Assembly (NCBI GenBank): GCA_949361645.1
Contig: OX442435.1
Span: forward strand, 4,202,220 to 4,266,219
Length of the DNA stretch: 64,000 nt
Origin: Spongilla lacustris
Taxonomy: Eukaryota; Porifera; Demospongiae; Spongillida; Spongillidae
Reading direction: 5' to 3'
The notes under the pieces were generated by a model that made no database searches, was not told the origin of the DNA, and saw nothing but the letters and a program-made list of their open reading frames with translations. This document shows, one piece after another, positions 1 through 14,624 of this stretch (position 1 is its first letter; each line of letters begins with the position of its first letter). The translations under genes were made by a program, and so were the position numbers.

Positions 1-1700
1 TTTAGAGGAAGTAAAGATCCGCTGATATATTTTTCTTTTCAAATACAGGAATGTGATACTACAACTCTTGAGACAACATTGCATTTTATGAAAGATCAGT
101 CAGTTTGCTGGATGCTAAAAATGCGGCAAACAAAAATGGTCCATGCTGATGAAAACATACTTAATCATTACCAAGCAACGGCAATAATCACATTTTATAA
201 GCCAAATTGAACTTTTAAACATTTCAATCATATGCATTGTATTTTTTTAAATGTGTGTATGTGTTTTGTATTGTGTCTATACATTACCGGCCAGCCGTCG
301 TGCGGTTCAACTTTTCTGCTTTGCACGCTGCTTTGTGAGCCTGCATGTACATGTAATTTTTATTTTCAAGGAAATCAAGAGCTGGCTCATGCATGCTTAT
401 GAATTTACAGTCAAGAAGGCTTGCAAAATGATAAAATGATAAGTGTAGTACTGCACTATTTTGTAAAAAGTGTGTGCATCAAAACTTTGATAGATGCAGC
501 TCGCATAAATTAAAATGTGAGCATAGTGTAAAAGGTTACTCTACTTATCTTACAACCAGTACCTGTGATTCTATTGCTAGTGGATCTTTTAGGTTTTGAG
601 TTTCCCTCTTCTTTGGACCCACTTTACTCACGGACACAAAGTTAATTAACAATAACAAATTTTAAAATAGTCAGCGATGCTTGTAGAAAGTAAATAGACT
701 TATTTGTGTACATGTGTATGTACAGTCTCTTAAGAATTCAAACATTCAGAATTACTACACACTTACATGTGTAAGCACACTGTACATGGTCTCTCATGAT
801 AAATACACTGCATGTATGTGTAACTCAAGATAAATTTCACCTTCCTTTTTTAAGAGGTTGGATTTAAAAATTATACCAAGGGATCTAGTGTTGGCCTACA
901 ATGTAGGTCATCCAGGCAGGGTGGTCCTCACAGTATTATAAAAGATATCAAAGCCATACTTTAAGAGTCCTCATATCCCCACTTAAATGTAGTACATTGT
1001 GGGGGATACTAGTGGTAACAGTCCTTGAGGAGCTTCATGGAGGGGGGGGAGGGGGGGGGGGAGGGGAGAGAGGCACCAGCTAGAAGACACACTTATTTAA
1101 CACAGACCAGCAAGCTCCACTTCAATGGACCCAAATGCCAGGAGTTGGGGTGGACCTGCATTCCATTGGCAGTGGTGACATACATGTGTACATTGGGGCC
1201 ACCAGCCTCATGACACCACCTCTTAGCTGCAGTCCTCTCCCTCCATCTCCATGAAGCTTCTTGAGGACTATGCTTCTGCTGTATAACTACTATTAATAGT
1301 ATCCCTAGTATGACCAAAGGACTTCAATCAATAACAGTCCTCCCCCCCAAGGGAGAGGTCATGGCCGACATTATGGCAGGCTGACCATTACATCACCACA
1401 GCCATCCAGCTGTTCTCCTCCCCCTCATCCTGGCCAGGGAGCTCTTCCCCTCCTCCCCATCCTGGCCATCATTCTTCCCTCACTGCATTCTTATAGCATA
1501 TTCATTATAAGTATGTGTACAGAACATCAATTTCATTATTGTAAACGTTCAATCAGCAGGTCTACATGCAATGTTTTTATTTGTATACCATTGTGTGTAG
1601 TGCATTATGTAAACATTACTGATGTATTTTAATGATTGAAATAAATGTTGGTAGCAATGCACTGTATACATGTACATACATGCACGGTTTATGAACTAAC
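1..1700. other. Last visible UBA3 intron, no further exon found
   Basis: I looked on the minus strand for the next UBA3 exon, the segment after the catalytic-cysteine exon, and found nothing convincing. The sequence is AT-rich with scattered ACATGT palindromes, a G-rich stretch at 1041-1061 and the small hairpin described separately. The ORF at 251-439 has no recognisable domain. Confidence 0.5.
1021..1270 (+). repeat. Hairpin repeat enclosing a LINE-tail scrap
   Basis: The outer arms are inverted copies: CTTGAGGAGCTTCATGGAG near 1023 and its near complement at 1243-1269. Inside, at about 1130-1190, frame 1 encodes KCQELGWTCIPLAV. This is the motif that precedes the last helix of the LINE endonuclease tails elsewhere in the window (compare 5790-5830 and 61990-62050). 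It is a roughly 20-codon relic and non-functional. Confidence 0.55.
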
Positions 1701-4700
1701 CTCCAAAAGGTTTTTCTTTTGACCACTGCAGAACTTTGGCATATTCAATACAGTGTTCTGGCAGCCTTGGTTTCGAAGCAATTGTGCACAGAGGATAGGT
1801 CACCTGCAAAGGGTTGTATCAACAATGTTCATGCAATAACTTAAGCACAGGTACATACATGCACATTGTATGTGCACAATGCGAAGCGCTCCATACACAA
1901 TGAGTACTGTACCTTCACAAACCATGCAGTTGAAATAAAATGATTGGCATACACTGGCATGCATCTGATAAACCTTCAAACCCAAATTTATAAGACATTC
2001 CAGCTAAGATACACAATGTAACAATGCTGCAAAAAAAAGGGTAGTATATGGAGGAGTGAGGTAGAAAATAAAATGGAGTCTCAAGGTTATAGCTTTAAAC
2101 AGTCGGTCAAATTTGGTATCAATGCCATCACTATTCAAAATGTTACAGTAAAATTACAGCATCACTTCTGTTGAACCATAAAACACATACAGGATGTACA
2201 ATAAAGAAAAACTAATCTCAAATACTTCCATTAACTAGGCATTGTTGCTAATTGCACAGAAAGGAACAAATCTAAACCTAATTGCATGTTAATATTAAGT
2301 TGCCTTTAAGTGTGGTTAGAATACGAGTTCAGGAATAGAGATCTATATTAAAGGATAGCTTGTTAATTTTTTTAAATCTTTGATTAGAATTAATTGTCCT
2401 CTTAACATTAATTTGTATTTTCTTATTGCAGGGCACTGGACATGTACATGTAGTTACATTGGCGCATAACTTAATGAAGCATATGCATATCTAGATACAT
2501 GTATTTAGTAGCCGTGGTTATGCTTTGGGAAATTGATGTGACAATTTAAAAATTGCTCATGTGATGTGCTTCCCAATAATGCTTTGAGTACAAAAAGACA
2601 TTTATGAAGTGCTGTCTTATTTTATGATGCAAAACTTGCTGCAGTTTCAGAGCACGTTTCAAAGACAAAAACTGTTTAAACCAATATATATATATGGAGC
2701 TTAATATAAGAGCATAAAACTGTACATGTAGCTTATAGCAGTCAGAATATATTCGAATATATTCCGTATTCTGAAGTCTTTGTCAGCAAATTTACACTAT
2801 ACATTATTAAAAGAGTAACCCTTATAACCACTTCAAGTGGTTGTCACTAGCATGTACAGAAACATATGCAGTTAAATTGGAACCTTTTTGATGGGTGGAG
2901 CATTTTTTTCTCAAATGGGAAGCCTAAATGTATGTTGGATTTTTAAAAAAATTACTTAGAAAATGTTTAAGTACTTTCTAATTCACATGTACATGTACCT
3001 AGAAGGTGCTGTGATACATGTACATGTATGTATTCTGAGCATTGAGTGTAAAGCAAGATTCGGGTGTTTCTATGCAGGGCTAGTAAAAATTTTTGCCCAC
3101 TGCAAGCACTAGTATGTACATACAGGTGTACAGGTGTGTACATGTGCATACCAGACCAACCTGGGGTGGGTAAAGATCGAGAGAGCAGTCAACACAAGCT
3201 GTCAATCCAGGTATAATGACCCTTGCATTTCCTTTGAAACCTGCAATTCAAATATCATACACAAACCCATGTACATGTACAACAGCAAGCCCATAAGCAT
3301 GTACACATGCTCATTTAAGCTAAAACATTAATAGTAATAGAAAGATTGGCATGCAGGACAGGTGTACTCAATTGAACGACAGAGAAGGACAGTGCCAACG
3401 AGAGAGTACACAGTACACATGTACATGTACATGTACAGTGTGTGTCCAGAGCAGTAAGGAACATGTATACATGTACATGCACAACCAATATCTGAGCAGA
3501 TGCAAATTTTAAAAGTAACACATGTACAAGGGATATGCACAATTCATGTACATGTATGCTAACCTTCAGTTCCCCCATCAACAAGTGGTATGATTGAACT
3601 TTTATCTAAACCACCATTTTCATCATATCTCAGCAGACCCAGCTACATAAGATATACATATCACGTGAGCTCTGATATCACATGAGCTCTACACTGATAT
3701 CAAATGAGCTCTACACTGTCACATGAGCTCTACACTGCACATGTGTACATGTACATACATGTATGCAAAAAGATGCATTCAATATGAATCAAAAGATATT
3801 AGAATAAAACTTTATGAGGAAATGTGCTGCAATAACATGAGTTGGCAAAGTTATAACACTTCTTCATGTTTTACCATAGTGAATCATGTTTTACCATAGT
3901 GAATCACGTTATATAAATACATACATGTAAAAGTGCACACTATAACTCAAACTGGATTTCCTAATAGTTCACAGTCTATGGAATAACACTAAAGTTGACA
4001 CATGCACACATACATATTGAAACAAACTTAGCTAAATTCATTATTACAAGTATAATTCCCAAGGTTAGGTGGTGTTACAACTTACCACCATGCCATTGAT
4101 CCACCTTCGAGCAATAATGGAGTCCAAGCCACAAACAATGATATGAAACTCTGAAAAGAACAACAACAATATACAGGTTGTTGCCCACATATGCATACAT
4201 TAAAATTTTTTGTGTTGCATGTTGCAGAGTATACATTGTATATACATGTACGTACAAGCCACAACGAAAGCGTTTTGCCACAGCTGTAGCCAAGTTGAAA
4301 ATGTACAGGCTGAGTTAAGTCTATATGAAGATGAAGGCATTCTCAACCTCTGACATATCAGAGATTGAGAGCTTGGAACATTCAGTTAGACTGTTGGAAA
4401 TTGACCTTCAGCCTGACCAGACTTGGGAAGGTCTTGAAGATAGAGCGAGAGCACTAGACTTTAGCTCAAAGAAGTTGTGCAATCTGAAGAAGGCGTCGAA
4501 GACTTGCGATGAGCACAAAGGTGACAGTGCTGATGGGTGCAACTTGGGAGTGGCCACGAAAAGCAAGGGGATCCCCCTTTCAGATTAGGACCACACAAGA
4601 GTCTGATCTTCTCAAGGCTGCCTTGAAAGACACAATGGATATTCCTCAAAATCACAACCATTGGATAAGGCTAGACCTTAATAAGGCTCACTCAAAGAAC

Positions 4701-7700
4701 ATGCGTAGGAAGCTAGAGAGGGAGTACATGTAGGCCTGGCTCCTGCCTGCTCCTGCTAGGGTTTATTTACATGTGTACGTATATAGTATTTACGTACATA
4801 GTATGAGCTACATGTAGTGTAGATTAATCATAAACCTTTCTACATGTATAATCGCAAAATTTGTAATTATACACCAGTAAGAATGTCAATGACTTGGCTC
4901 GAGCTATTCCAACTCCATTAGCCTCTGATGCTCTGCATATGTTTGATACTGATGTGCGCCAGTGTTTCCTTAACTGCATGGCAGTCCCCATAACTGATGC
5001 TTCATGGTGTCAAGCACAGCTCCCTCTACATTTTGGGGGTTTGGGACTTCACTCCCTCTCCCATCATGCCAGTGCAGCATTCATTGCATCCTATTCTTCA
5101 TCTGGATGGTGTAATAATGAGGATGTACATTTGAATCGTGCTATTGATATGTTCAATGAGCAAGTTGCATTATCTGAGCAGATATCTCTTAGCTCCATCA
5201 CATCTGTACCTTGCAGTCAGAAAGGTTTATCTTTGAAACTGGATAGCTTTCAATTCCAGCAACTTATGGAAAAGTCCTCACCTGCTGATAAAGCACATCT
5301 ATATTCAGTTTCAGCCAAGCATGCTGCATCATGGCTTTCTGTAGCACCCTCCATAGGGCTAGGCTACCATCTTGAACCAGAGGAGTTCCATATTGCAGTA
5401 AAGTGGTGGTTGGGCTTAGATATCTCGTATGGGTCTCAGTGTGCACTATGCCCTGGTAGTTCTCTTGACCCCCTAGGCCACCATCCAACTACTTGCAAAA
5501 GAGGGGGTGATGCTATATTTCGCCATAACAATCTACAATCTTCGGGATATTTTGGCAGAATCCTTCCATACTGCACGTTTGTCTGTCCAGATTGAAGCAG
5601 GTGCAGGGCTCAGCACAGACCTCTCCCAGTCAAGACCGGCAGATATTCTTGTACAGGACTGGGATCGAGGAAAGCCAGCCGCCTTTGACTCACCGCTAAA
5701 CTCAAATGTTTTGTCTGCAGCGGGAGCAAGAGCAGGTGCAGCATCAGAGGCGACTGAGCTTAGGAAGCACACTGCTAATGACACAAAGTGTGCAGAGTTG
5801 GGGTGGGTGTCCATCCCTCTTGTGGTGGAGTCTTATGGGGCATGGGGCAAGGAGGCTCAGCAGTCTTTTTCCAAACTTGCATCTCGCCTTGCTGTCCATG
5901 GCTGTGTGCCAAAGTCCATGGCAACCTTAGAACTTTATGCAAGGCTAAACATCTCCCTGATAAGGGCGATGTTGTCTAGGTCCTAGATTATGTTAATTTT
6001 TAGTGTTATATTATCATTAGTGTTATAGCTGTATTCTGCATAGTGTAATATTATTATTGTATTGCCCTATATGTCTATATGTATCTTATAAGGTCATTTC
6101 CACTATACATATATTATACACCAGTAAGAACTGAAAAAAAAAGTACATGCATTGTTACATACATGTATTCCCACATACACAATATTTAGTTAAGCAAGGA
6201 ATAAAGTTTGGTCAATTGCTCTTCAAATGCCTTTCAGTGTATAAAAGTGATTGATTAGTTATAGTCCAATGTGATCATGTACCCCTAATGTGACCTGATG
6301 TGTACATACAACAGGTTGTACACAAGAAGTTATAGATAAATTAGAATTAAATGGCCATACGTGTAGCTGAATATTCAAAAATTAGCCATTTCAAGTTTCT
6401 TAGATACAGCAGCAAATATAATTTAACCATTGTTAGTCCACAGTGCTGCATAATTGTTCACCCTGCAGCTGGGCTGTGTTTTATGTTGTTCTATCTTATG
6501 CAGGTAAGGTTAAACAACCCTAACCCTAACCCTAACCCTAACCCTAACCCATGAATGTACTTAATTCCAACATTGTAGCTGCCATAACTGTGAGAGAGAA
6601 TGCTGCACCACAACACACTCGGCAGTGAGTGGGTTGCTCCACATCAATTGTATTTAGATCCGACCAATTAGTTGTCTATTACAGTTTGCAGCAATACATG
6701 TATTAGTTTAACAGCTAGACAAACAGATTTTCACAAGTAACTCACGGCGGTAAAAATCTGCTCCCAGATCTTGGATTTTACAGCAGTGGCTTTACACAAT
6801 TCAGGGAAAAAAAGTGCAGGTCTACTGTATAAAATGGGGTTGTGAAGTTGTGTGGGCTTAATAATATTTGAATGGATACGGAGTAACATGGCATCCCGTA
6901 ATTCTTCCATTGATGAATGCAGCTGCCACTTCTGCTTTGAACTTGCCAATGTCCTGTGTTCTAAGGATAAAATTCTGTAACCAACGAACATGTGCAGGGT
7001 GTACATGTACCCGCAGTTCTGTCAAGTTACTAAAATCATCATCATATGCACATACTGTATGTAATTAGACTATGCACACAAGAAGATACGATTTCACTAA
7101 ATGATGTACATGTACTCCATGTGTTGTGCATTTTACCAAGGCGTACAACACCATAATTACATACACATGTACTTGTTTAAGATGAAGCAGCACACAAGAC
7201 ATGTATACATGTCACAAATTTACCTGAAAAGAAACTGCCGATTGAGATTGGACAGATCAATTGTGTCCATGTCGATACAGTGAAGGTCAGTGAATCCCAT
7301 CAGAGCCTGTGTCGTGGGTAGAAACATTAATAACTAACTGCCCTATTACAAAAATTAAAAGGTAAAAAATCTAGTTCCATCCGTTCCTTTTAAAGATATA
7401 CATGTACATGTACATGTACATTAATGCGACTAATGTATAAACATACATATACATGTACATACTCAGCATGTATTAGAAAATAACTAGTGTGCATACACTC
7501 AACAACATTTACAGGTAGCTGCTTTGTACACGTATGTAATTACATTGTATATCCAAATACTTAAGATCACCAGTGTAACATCCATCTTGCCTAACTTGTT
7601 TGTATGCATATGTACATGTAACTTGTGAATGCATCAACTGGTCCCGTTAATGAGCACTACAGTGTGTACATGCATCTCCCTTACTAGTGCTGACTACTCG

Positions 7701-10700
7701 TCTAAGCACTGGTTCCCATCATTTGAGAAAAAAACTAGTATGCTGAAATAGATAATCCTGCATCACCCATACACCCATGGGGTAAGGGGAGGGGAGGTCA
7801 GATTGGTGTAGTTGATAAGGCAGTGTGATGACAGCAGAGGAGTCACTGGTTCAACCCTGGCCCATGCGTACCCACGTTTCAGAACTACCATCTCAAACTT
7901 CTTCCTAACTGCCAGCAGCCCCCAATAGGTTGCCAAATTGAAATACTTTCCTTTAATTTTGCATCGTTGGGATTGTCCCTGTACGTGTACAGGGACAATC
8001 TGGCCCATACGTACCCACGTTTCAGAACTACCATCTCAAACTTCTTCCTAACTGCCAGCAGCCCCCAATAGGTTGCCAAATTGAAATACTTTCCTTTAAT
8101 TTTGCATCGTTGGGATGATATGACCTTTCAAAGTGGTGACCTTTTGCATGATTTTGCTTCCTTCCTCTCTTGTAAATAATTACAGTTGTTGCATTCATGT
8201 GATCTTGTGAACAATTTTAGTATCAATTGAAAGGTCTCTCATAGGGATATTAAAGTTAATACCAGTTATTAAGTACATGTAGCTGAGTTTGCCGTCCCAT
8301 CCACTTGTATTTGTTTGGTTCCTGAGTGCATGGCCAATCCAAATTACCATCAACTTCATTGCATGGGAAATTGGTATAAAATAATGTAGAGTGGGATGGC
8401 CATGGAATCACATGGGACATGAAGAAATGGTCTGTAGCCATGCTGTATAAACTGTTGATATACATGTAGTACAACTTGGTGGTTTGTTACCTTCATGTAA
8501 GCACTGGTTCCCATCATTTGAGAATAACGCTTACAATTAAAGATTAGGTAATGACCCAGAGAAGCTCCACACTACCACCACTACAGCTATGGTGGTGCAG
8601 GTGGGGGGGGGGGGGGGGGGGGGGCCTGCAGTCCCAAAGAGTGGGGAGGCGTGCTAAAAAACCTACAGGGTGTCCAAAATAGTTCTACATGTAGCTATAT
8701 ACATAATTGGGCCACTTGTTAGCTCATATGTGTAGATTATTGCAAGCATATGATTAATAGGTTGTCCCTCCCTAACCCAATCGAATAATGATAATACAAT
8801 GTAATATATAGAACAACAAAATGGCGCGTCATGTGTTTGGGGTCTGCTGTCTTCATTGTATTAGACATTCATAGGCATGTCTAACCGCAACCAGCTCAGC
8901 CCCCAACGTTCGCAAATGGAAGGTACATGTAAGCGTCCCCCTGTTGTCGTTGCAATGGCAATAATCAAATGCTAAGTGTAAGTTCTGTGAATGACTTTGC
9001 TGTGTTGAAGACTGACATGAGGAATGCCTTCAATGTGGTATCCCGGCAGTCACTCCTTTCTGAGTGTGCAAAGCATTTCCCAGAGCTGCTAGTTGCCTAC
9101 CCTCGAAACATCAATGTTGTCACAACATATCAATCGCTGCATCAACACCAGCACGACCAACATCATTACCGTTGCCGATTCCACGGCCACTTTCTCCATC
9201 AACATCTTCGCAGCAGCTGCCTTCCTCACAGTGCACTGCCCAGCAGCTGTCCCAATCAGATTCACTACCCCACACGTAGAAGTCATCCATCCAGGTGGTA
9301 GAAGGCAATGCACAGCCCAGGGATGTCAAGAACTTGTTGCACCCACCATGTGGCGCATTCACATGGGCAGACACGCAAAGGGCGCTCTCCCTGGAAAAGT
9401 CCCAGAAGCTTGGCTAAACAAGCAAGGCCTTTCCATCTGCAACTGTTGTACCGAGTTTGTTGCTATTAATAAAGCGCCCACACATCATCTGAAGTGCTTA
9501 TTCAGCCATACCATCTGTTGACCTGCCTTCTTTTGAGGACAAGTGCTCTACCATTCGCTTTGTTCCTCACAACGCTAGGCCAGCTTTTGCAAGTATTCTT
9601 TTAGCTGCTCTCAAAGCGGTTGCCACTGATAACTCTGTTGACTCTTGGTTGAAGCTTTTCATGCTGCCCAAGTGTGTTCTGCCTTCCTCTAAGCGTCGTG
9701 GTCATCATTACAAGCCAGATTCCATAAATCTACTTTGCAATCTCTGGTCAAAGGGTCACTTTGGTGAACTGTGGCTCAAGGCAGAAGCTCGAGCTTCGGG
9801 GTATAATATATCCCACCATCTTAGTGATGATTCTCTCTCAAAGAAGCGTGTGGATTCAGCAATCTCCCTTGCACAGGATGGTCTTTATGGTAAAGCCTGC
9901 CAGGTCTTGACTTCCCCAGGTATTGCTCCACACACTGAGGAAACATGGCAATTGCTCCAATCCAAACACCCAGAGAGTGACTGCCCTATCGCTCTAATCT
10001 TGCCTAATGTTGATACTCCCATTTTAATTCCAGCGGATATGAATATCATAGCAATATTACGGTCCTTCCCTAAGCTCACTGCAGCTGGTCCCTCAGGTCT
10101 CCGCATACAACACCTTATTGATGCTGCGGAAGTTCAACTGCAAACACCCATACTCCATTCCCTGGGGGCTGTCGTCAACATACTTGCTTCTGGCAAGGCT
10201 CCCGTAGTATCAATTGCCAACATTCCTTGCAGGAGGAAATCTAACAGCTCTCAATAAGTAAAAATCAGGTGGCCCCTTTGACATTCGTCCAATTGCAGTT
10301 GGAGAAGCTTTGCATCACCTTACTGGGAAATGTCTTTGTGCGATGGTTAAAGTAAAGTCTACTGATTTTTTTCATCCGTTCCAGTATGGTGTGGCTTGCC
10401 CATTTGGAGCAGAGAAGATAGCACATGGCCTGCGGGCATGTATTGATGAGCACTGGGGTGATGATGACTTTGCTGTGTTGAAGACTGACATGAGGAATGC
10501 CTTCAATGTAGTATCCCGGCAGTCACTCCTTTCTGAGTGTGCAAAGCATTTCCCAGAGCTGCTACCTTGGGCAAGCTGGTGCTACAGCCAACAACCTTTT
10601 TTGTGGCATCCCCTAGGGCGACTGAGATCTAAGTCCCGGGTGCAGCAAGGTGATCCTCTTGGTCCTCTGTTTTTCTCCCTTGTGCTGAATGCGCTAATCA

Positions 10701-13700
10701 CAGCAATTACCAAAGATGGTGGTTGTCCTCTACTGTTCCATGCCTGGAATCTTGATGATGGTGCACTGGCTGGTCCAAGGTCATCTTTGTGTTCACTCCT
10801 GAAATTGATCCAAGAGCGGGGTCCTCCCTTAGGCCTTCACATTAACATCTCTAAGTGTGAGGCATTCAGCTGCAAGGGTTTAAGCTCCTTTCCCCCTGAG
10901 ATGAAACAGTCGAGTGAGCCAAATTTGGATATTTTGGGAGTTCCTATTGGTACTGCTGACTTCTGCTCAGCCTTCATTTATAAAAAAACACGCTGCTGTT
11001 AAACAACTCCTGTCCAGTCAGGAAGTGGTTGGAGCAGTTGACCCTCATGTGGTCTTTACACTCCTTCGTATCTGTGGAGGTTTCTGTAAGCTTATCAATC
11101 TGGCTCGCACTACACCTCCTTTGCATACCACAAAGGCCTTTGAAATTTTGATGCCGATGTACATGTACGTAAGTGCTTTGCACAGTGTACTGCTGTGGAT
11201 ACTTCTGATCTGGCACCAGGCTAGGCTGAGTCTGAGTAGAGGTGGTCTGGGTCTGCGTTCCCTCGCACAACACTCCCTTGCAGCATACATTGCCTCACTT
11301 TGTACCTCGGGTTTTGGCTCCCAGTCTCAACACCACCTTGCCTCAGCAACTCAAATGTTTAATTCTTTTCTACCACCATCAGAGGCTATTAACTCAGAGG
11401 CACTTCTGTTGACTTCAGTCACCCAAAAGAGCCTATCCTCCAAGCTGGATGACCATCTCTTCAAGGTTGTACTTAATATGTCTTCCATCGCTGACAAGGC
11501 TCACTTGCTGTCTGTTTCCTCCCCTCATGCAGGTTCATGGCTGTCTGTTACTCCTTCAGAAGGTCTTGGACTCCATCTTGACCCCTCCCAACTTCAGGTT
11601 GCCATTAAGTGGTGGCTTGGCCTGGACCTTTCTTATGGTTCATGCTGCCCACTGTGCCCTGAGATTGCCTTGGACCCACTTGGCCATCATGCTGTTACCT
11701 GCAAAAGGGGTGGTGATGTGGTTTCCCGCCACAACAAACTGCGTGATGTCCTTGCAGAGTCCTGCCGGCGAGCTCATCTGGGTGTCCAGGTGGAAATGGG
11801 TAATAATCTCACCAATCACAACCACACCCGTCCAGCTGACCTTTTAGTTCCAAATTGGGTCTTGGGCAAGCCAGCAGCTTTTGACCTGTCTGTCACATCT
11901 CCGCTTAATCCTACAACTCTTTTGGAAGCGAGTGTGACAACAGGAGTAGCTGCACAGACCACTGAGCTGAGAAAGCACTCCTCTAATGACACCAAATATA
12001 AGTAACTTGATTGGGTCTGTGCACCATTGGTGGTGGAGTCATATGGAGCCTGGGGAAAGGAGGCTTTGGATTCTATCTCCCAGCTAGCTTCTCGACTAGC
12101 CACTTGCTCGTCCAAGACAAAGTCAGTGGTTCTCACCGAACTCTACGGGCGGCTGAACCTTCACCTGGTACGAGCTAATGTCATTGCCATCCTTTCCCGT
12201 AGCATCGGTCAAAGTGATGTAGGGTAGGTATAGTTAGCATTTTGAGTACATTGTGTGTAATCTAGTCAGTGTATTTGTGTATGTCAATTTATCCATATTA
12301 CTACAACTACTATTAAATAATCACCCGATGTCAGCGGCCAAGTGGCTCATTTATTAAATTTAAAATTTGAAAGCCTGAAGTCATAATCAGTATCCCAGTA
12401 GTTTTGCACGACATCAGTGCTTTGACCAGTGGCAGATCTAGCATAGCCTTGGGGGAACAGCTGACCCACCCCCAAATACTGCCCCCTTCATAAAAATGCC
12501 ACCTCCCCCCCCACCCACACATAAAATAAGTAAACAAACGGAATGTGCAATTGAGAAACACTATACCAAATATATACATGTTGACATTATTAATATATAC
12601 AACTCCATATGTTTTCTCATGCACATTTTTATTATTATTGCACACTCAAAAAGTTTCCGTATTTTGCACAGGAGGCCATCCTGATTTAGGGTGGCGGGGT
12701 GGGAGGGGGGGGGGGGTACCATATAATCGTTATGTCTCCCCAGATAAATAATGGACGTATCACCAATGGGTAACAGACAGCAGCACTGCACACTCACTGT
12801 GGCTACTATTAATGAGAAGATGGTGTGTGTAAAACATACCAAGTCTTTGAGAAGCTCACATCCCAATCCTCCAGCTCCAATTACCAGAATCTTGCACACG
12901 CTCTGCATGAACTGCAGGGTCTTGAAAAGTATCATACAACTTAACAGAAGATATTAAATATGTAGCCATACACATGTACAGTACATCACAATAGCAGTCT
13001 GTTAATTACCAAATAGCTATCACAAGAGGCTTGCTTTTTCGTGCGCACAACACCAACACTCTTCAACAAGTACATGCACATGGAAATGAAAAATTCTTCA
13101 GAAGAGACAGTGGCATCTCAAAAAAGGGATTGTGTGCAGATCGTGCATATATAAATGACTACATAAATCAATGTACATGTACACGCACATGCTCTAATCC
13201 TTATACACTGTTTACATTTCCATATACATGTATTTTAGCATATTTTGTCACAAGTGTATCCTTTGAGAAATCAGGTTCATTATGTATAAAATGGAAGATC
13301 ATAAGATAAAGCTATGCTGAAATAGATAATCCTGCATCACCCATACACCCATGGGGTATGGGGTATGGGGAGGGGGAGGGGAAGGGGGAGGTCAGATTGG
13401 TATAGTTGTCACTGGTTCAACCCCAGGTCAAGTGCATCCTTTTTTTTCTCTATGAAGTACATGTATAGGACAATCTGGCCCAAGCGTACCCACGTTTCAG
13501 AACTAACATCTCAAACTTATTCCTAACTGTTAGCAGCCTCCAATAGGTTGCCTAATACAAAATCCTTCCCTTTAATTTTGCTTTATTGAAGATATGACCT
13601 CTCAAAGTGGTGACCTTTTGCATGATTTTGCTTCCTTCCTCTCTTGTAAATAATTACAGTTGTTGCATTCATGTGATCTTGTGAACAATTTTAGTATGAA

Positions 13701-14557
13701 TTGAAAGGTCTCTCATAGGGATATTAGAATAGCAGAAAAGTTAATACCAGTTATTAAGTACATGTAGCTGACCCATCCACTTGTTCCTGAGTGCATGGCC
13801 AATCCAAATCCCTCCAAAATTACCATCAACTTCATTGCATGGGAAATTGGTATAAAATAATGTAGAGTGGGACATGAAGAATTGGTCTGTAGCCATGCTG
13901 TATAAACTGTTGATACAGTAGTATGACTTGGTGATTTGGTACCTTCCCTTGAGTTTTTCCTCATGTCCCAGGTGATTACATGGCCATACCAATTTCCCAT
14001 GCAATGAAGTTGATGTGGTGTAATTTTGGTAGGATTTGGATTGGCCATGCATTCAGGAACCAAACAAACACAAGTGGATGGGATGGAAAACTCATCTAGT
14101 TAATAACTGGTATAAACTTTTCTGCTATTCTAATATCCCTATGAGAGAGCTTTCAATTATTACTAAAATTACATGAATGCAACATGTGTAATTTTTACGA
14201 GAGGAAGCACAGTAAAAAAACATGCCAAATGTTACCACTCCCAATGATGCTAAATTAAAAGGTGACTATTTGAATTTGGCAACCTGTGGGGGGCTGCTAG
14301 CAGTATATAAAGTTAGGAAGAAGTTTGAGATGGTACTAGTAGTGCAGAAATGTGGGTATGCTAGAGCCAGATTGTCCCTACAGTATTACTATACTAGTTA
14401 GTTATACACGTATGTAGGTTCATTTCCATAGCACATTCATTTACTGGTGCTGTACTTTTAATTTTGTTAACATAGACGTGAAGCCTTTCCAGTCACCTCA
14501 GGTGACTGTCGATATTTGTGCTACCTCGGACTTCTTTTTAAACACACAGACATGCAA

Positions 14558-14624
<67 letters not shown>

